Program-made: the position numbers and the translations under genes
Notes under the pieces: generated by a model
What the model was told of the DNA's origin: nothing
What the model saw: only the letters and a program-made list of their open reading frames with translations
The model's database searches: none
In this document: positions 60,508 through 64,000 of the stretch, piece after piece
How positions within the stretch are numbered: the stretch's first letter is position 1
Layout of the letters: each line of letters starts with the position of its first letter
Assembly (NCBI GenBank): GCA_026545765.1
Contig: CM048839.1
Span: 15,066,566 to 15,130,565, forward strand
Direction: 5' to 3'
DNA length: 64,000 nucleotides
Origin: Plantago major
Taxonomy: Eukaryota > Streptophyta > Magnoliopsida > Lamiales > Plantaginaceae

Positions 60508-62634
60508 TATATCTATCAAGTATAAATATATTTGATCCTATGGTGTCGAATCTAATTCAAGTGGAGCGTGCGCCTGATCGGGACGAGTTGACACTTATCA
60601 TGAGTAGTTCACCTAAGACCACAGGGTCCGAGCCTAGTGAGATCAGGCTGAATTTTGAAGTTTTATGTTCGATATTGAATTGTGATTTTGATAATGTTTA
60701 GTAGCATAGTTTAATTTTACACTTTTGAGTTTTAGAATTGATTAATTAACCCGAGTTGAGAAAACAACTCAAATCGATAGCCGAACATGCAGATTGTGTC
60801 TAAGCATCATGGACAGGCCTAGCCCGTGTACAAGCCCTCAATAAGCTTTTGCACGGGAGACATTACCCAAAATGACAATATGCCGGGATTTACGGATATT
60901 GGTCCCCTATGCAATATCTATACATACGGTACATTACAGTTGGAATGTATTCCAATTCTTACTCCCAATCACTTACTAGGAAATCTCGAGTACAAATGCA
61001 AGCATAAACCCCAAAGTAGACTTCAATCTCATTAGTGTCATCCATGTGCCATATGCTATTGAAGGAATTAATAATAAAAAACACAGAACAATTAGGGGGG
61101 GGGGATATAATACCATCAATTAAGAGTAACATTGAGCAAATTTCCATACAACCTTTGTGTTATGGTGAAAGTTTTTGAAACGTTTTAGTGCAAAGTGTAA
61201 AAAAAAAAAAGTTTTAGTGCAAATTCAAAGTGAGTCAAAAGGTTGAAGTGTGAAATAAATTTTTATCAAATTACTAATACTATATTGAATGGAAGCAAAG
61301 TGTAAAAGAAAGGAAAATTTAGGGGTGGAAACAGGAACAATTAGAGACAAAAGGGTAGACAAAGGTCTCGATTTGGTTATAGCATGGATCTTATGTTCCT
61401 TGGATGCAATATTAAATAGTACTACAGTCCAGTCCGTACAAGCTTCTCCTATCCAATCATATTCGAATGACTGATCATTGACGCCAAGCACGACACCTTT
61501 TGTAGGTCCCTTCCCAAACATTAGCGCCGAATCTCGTGCGATCCCATGTCCCTAAAATCCCCAATCCAACCTCTTCAACTCTCGGTATAAATCTCACCAG
61601 CTATCGTATGAATGAATAAATATATGTACCAAATGACGGGGTGATCATATATATGTCAATAAAAAATTTAGTAGAATCTTAATTTTGATAGTTTGTTATA
61701 GCGATCTCGTACTTGTATAATTAAGTAGTTATTGTGTATCTAGAATTCGGATGCATGTGAGTATGCCTCTTGCAAATTGTAACTTTGAAAAAGGAAAAAA
61801 AAAATGATGTTTTGATTTGAATTTTACTCGTACCCAACCAACCTAGACAAGTTTCGACTTGCAATTATTTGGACTTAAATTGGATACTGTTAGATCTAGA
61901 GTTGTGTTCAGACAGGGCTCAATCCAGACACGTAAAGTTAACGTTATATGGTATGGAGTATATGTGAGTTCATAAATAGTTGTTGAATCTCCAACGTAAC
62001 AAACTCCACCCATATATATAACATTCACTCGCAATGCATCTTCAAAAAAGTTGATCAAATCGATCGTGAGTAGACAATAATAGGTTTCATGTGGGGTAAT
62101 TTTTTCCTTTTCGGTAATGTATAAAGTTGTACATAACAACAAAAATAAATATGAAGTTATTTGGGACGGATAAATTAGTCAGTAACTATCTTGCTAAGGA
62201 AATGCCGGGATTTACCAGGATCTGAAATTGCTCCCAAAAAGATCTACTATTAGATAACATTTGATCGACAAGAATTTAGGACTAACCAGAAAATTAGGTT
62301 AACAATGGATCTTGTCTTAAGCCGTTCGGAAAGCAAGATTTGACCACACACCCATGATTGAAATCAACGGTTGCGTGGCTCAAGAAATTGTTAATTATTA
62401 TATGAAAGACTAATGACTATATTTTTTTTCTTGATAATTCTTAGTGCTTGAGAATTAGGTTAGATATTGGCCTGGCTTTAGGGTAACTTTGTCTAATTAG
62501 TAAAAACAATGTTGTAATCTGTATTGTGTTGTACTTGTAACCTAATTATCACCTTGACCGAATCCAATTTGACAAGGCAAGGAATTGATTCCATTTCTTG
62601 GTTGGACCGGTTTGTAAACTGCCAATGCAAATTA

Positions 62635-62752
62635 GGCTCTATTCTCTTCAACTGTAATTTTCTGAACTGAACTAAATGGAACTAAACTGTAGTATAAAAT
62701 ATAACTAAGCAAAACTGAACTGAATGAGTTTTAAGTTGAAGAGAACAGAGCC
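62635..62752. mobile_element. TTA-flanked MITE, copy C (pentamer-arm family)
   Basis: TTA lies on both sides (62632-62634 and 62753-62755). The ends GGCTCTATTCTCTTCAACTG and, on the minus strand, GGCTCTGTTCTCTTCAACTT form a strong TIR. The core GTAGTATAAAATATAAC lies between ACTGA-type pentamers. Length 118 bp. Confidence 0.88.
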
Positions 62753-62894
62753 TTACTAATACGAGAAACTTCATGTGTTTACGGTGTGTATAGTTTGATG
62801 GAGATCATGGGTATAGATAGTGTTTCTTTTTTTCTTCTTCATTTATCTTTTAAGATGTAAAAAATAAATTGCATTCAAAATCCAATCAATTGTA

Positions 62895-63584
62895 CTCCAT
62901 CCGTTCCCTAAAAAACTTCATACACTAAAATTAGCACGTAACATTAGATAAAAAAAATTAAAGTCAATGATTAATCATAAAATGTTGTAAAAATCTTTAC
63001 TTTTTGCACAAAGTGTAAGAGACGGTCTATGAATAAGGCTTTGTTCTCTTAAACTGAAAACTCATTCAGTTCAGTTCCATTCAGTTCAGTTCAGTTCAAT
63101 TCTGCTTAGTTATATTTTATACTACAATTCAGTTCAGTTCAATTCAGTTCAGTTCAGTAAATTTCAGTTGAAAAGAACAGAGCCTAACTTATCTAAAGAT
63201 ATACATATGTTGTCAAAAAATCTTTTATGTTATTAACAAAACGTCTATATTGTTAACAACTAGTATACTTTTTTGTATATATGAAAAAAAACCAATATAA
63301 CATTATAGTGATTTTAATTAATAAAATCGATAATTTTTTTAACGACATAGTTCCGTCTCTATTTAAGTTATCTAAATACCGTCTCGCAGTAGACTTACGT
63401 AACTTTTAGTGATAACTAAAGTAAATGATTAATCATGAAAAAGTAAACGGTGCAATTTATGTTTAAATGTAAGATTTTCTTATTATTTGTTCGGTATGTG
63501 GTAAGTAGATTTCTCTTTTAACAATGTATGAAGGTTTATGGACCGTAAAATATCAATATAAAATTTTGATTAAGGAATGGAGAA
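62895..63584. mobile_element. Stowaway-like element interrupted by MITE copy D
   Basis: TA precedes CTCCATCCGTTCCCT (62895), and on the minus strand TTCTCCATTCCTTAATC starts at 63584 with TA outside. Near both ends are CTTCATACA words in inverted order (CTTCATACACT and, at the right, CAATGTATGAAG). MITE copy D (63037-63184) lies inside, so this element is the older of the two. The ends are only moderately alike. Confidence 0.45.
63037..63184. mobile_element. TAA-flanked MITE, copy D (pentamer-arm family)
   Basis: TAA lies on both sides (63034-63036 and 63185-63187). The ends GGCTTTGTTCTCTTAAACTG and, on the minus strand, GGCTCTGTTCTTTTCAACTG match at 17 of 20 positions. The core GTTATATTTTATACTAC sits between two arrays of the 5-bp unit GTTCA. 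Length 148 bp; the best-preserved copy in the window. Confidence 0.9.
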
Positions 63585-63772
63585 TAACAATTATGAAAGG
63601 TATAGTTTGGCTTTAGATTATAAAGATATTGTTCGCAGGGTTAAGGACGTTAATTTCTAGGCTTTCTTTTATTTATTTACTTTTGGGTTGAAGTTTCTAG
63701 GGTTTGTTTGACTAGGCAAGAAGACTAACTTTTCCACGACAATAAAGAACATGAAGACTTCAAGTGGCGTAA
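63188..63772. other. Intergenic DNA between MITE copies D and E
   Basis: It includes the right part of the possible Stowaway-like element ending at 63584. No gene was recognised. Confidence 0.5.
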
Positions 63773-63913
63773 CTCATTACTCGTTTTCTCAATGTACGTA
63801 ATCGAAATTAATCGAATTGTAGTATAAAATATAACCAAGAAAATGTAATGTAATCGAATAATCGAATCGAATCGAATCAAATTAATAAATTTTCAGATGA
63901 AGAGAACAAAGCC
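63773..63913. mobile_element. TAA-flanked MITE, copy E (pentamer-arm family)
   Basis: TAA lies on both sides (63770-63772 and 63914-63916). The right end (minus strand GGCTTTGTTCTCTTCATCTG) is clear; the left end is diverged (CTCATTACTCGTTTTCTCA). The core GTAGTATAAAATATAAC is intact, and the arms are built of ATCGA-type pentamers, as in copy A. Confidence 0.65.
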
Positions 63914-64000
63914 TAATTGTGTGTTTTCATACGCTTAAGGGCTTATCCATTTATTTATATTCTCAAAAGTATCTTTCCAAAATTGATTAACTAGAAACTG

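Larger units (their letters stand above)
57830..62631. other. Intergenic DNA with microsatellites and repeat remnants
   Basis: No gene was recognised. It contains the (AG)n at 59238, the LTR-like piece at 59330 and a Stowaway-like segment at 60222. The ORFs at 59140 and 61225 are chance frames. Confidence 0.5.

Overview
This window is nuclear DNA from a flowering plant, most probably a eudicot. It is AT-rich, its genes carry GT-AG introns, five gene models are of ordinary plant families, and the long spacers are packed with small transposable elements. I cannot name the species from sequence alone.

Genes. Five loci look intact: (1) a BTB/POZ-TAZ protein (BT4-like, + strand, 11548-13080, 4 exons, 371 aa); (2) a class I formin (FH6-like, - strand, 14513-18340, 4 exons, 855 aa); (3) a secreted GH17-like/X8 protein (+ strand, 30328-32094, 3 exons, 392 aa); (4) a small acidic coiled-coil protein of unknown function (- strand, 32536-33784, 4 coding exons, 87 aa); (5) a HOOKLESS1-like GNAT acetyltransferase (- strand, 39204-41077, 3 exons, 406 aa). 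All exon joins were worked out by hand from GT-AG sites and reading phase. From memory, Arabidopsis carries BT4, FH6, a GH17/X8 gene and an HLS1-like gene close together at the end of chromosome 5 (At5g67480, At5g67470, At5g67460, At5g67430), so this looks like a conserved gene block expanded here by transposon insertions.

Mobile DNA. Two PIF/Harbinger elements lie at 4522-8553 and 45316-48425. Each has a decayed Myb/SANT-like ORF1 and a decayed DDE transposase. The first has a 13-bp TIR, a TAA target duplication, a run of perfect inverted repeats near its left end, and a ~220-bp piece of plastid atpB sitting just upstream of ORF1. Five hAT-like non-autonomous elements (21499, 22791, 28190, 34868, 35616) have TIRs starting TAG; four of them have recognisable 8-bp target duplications. 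Five copies of a TTA/TAA-flanked MITE family (2176, 41851, 62635, 63037, 63773) share a 17-bp core between arms built of 5-bp repeats. There are also a Mutator-type foldback MITE (51766), Stowaway-like MITEs, SINE-like copies, a 5'-truncated LINE (52506-54310) and a 1.63-kb solo LTR (55998-57630).

Layout: 1-4521 repeats and unassigned DNA; 4522-8553 Harbinger 1; 11.0-18.4 kb the BT4/FH6 pair, convergent; 18.4-30.3 kb spacer with hAT elements; 30.3-34.6 kb GH17-X8 and the small protein gene, convergent; 34.8-39.2 kb hAT elements and spacer; 39.2-41.2 kb HLS1-like gene; 41.2-64 kb spacer with Harbinger 2, LINE, solo LTR and MITEs. I see no tRNA, rRNA, CRISPR or bacterial-type feature. The most unusual item is the plastid-derived atpB segment held inside the Harbinger element.
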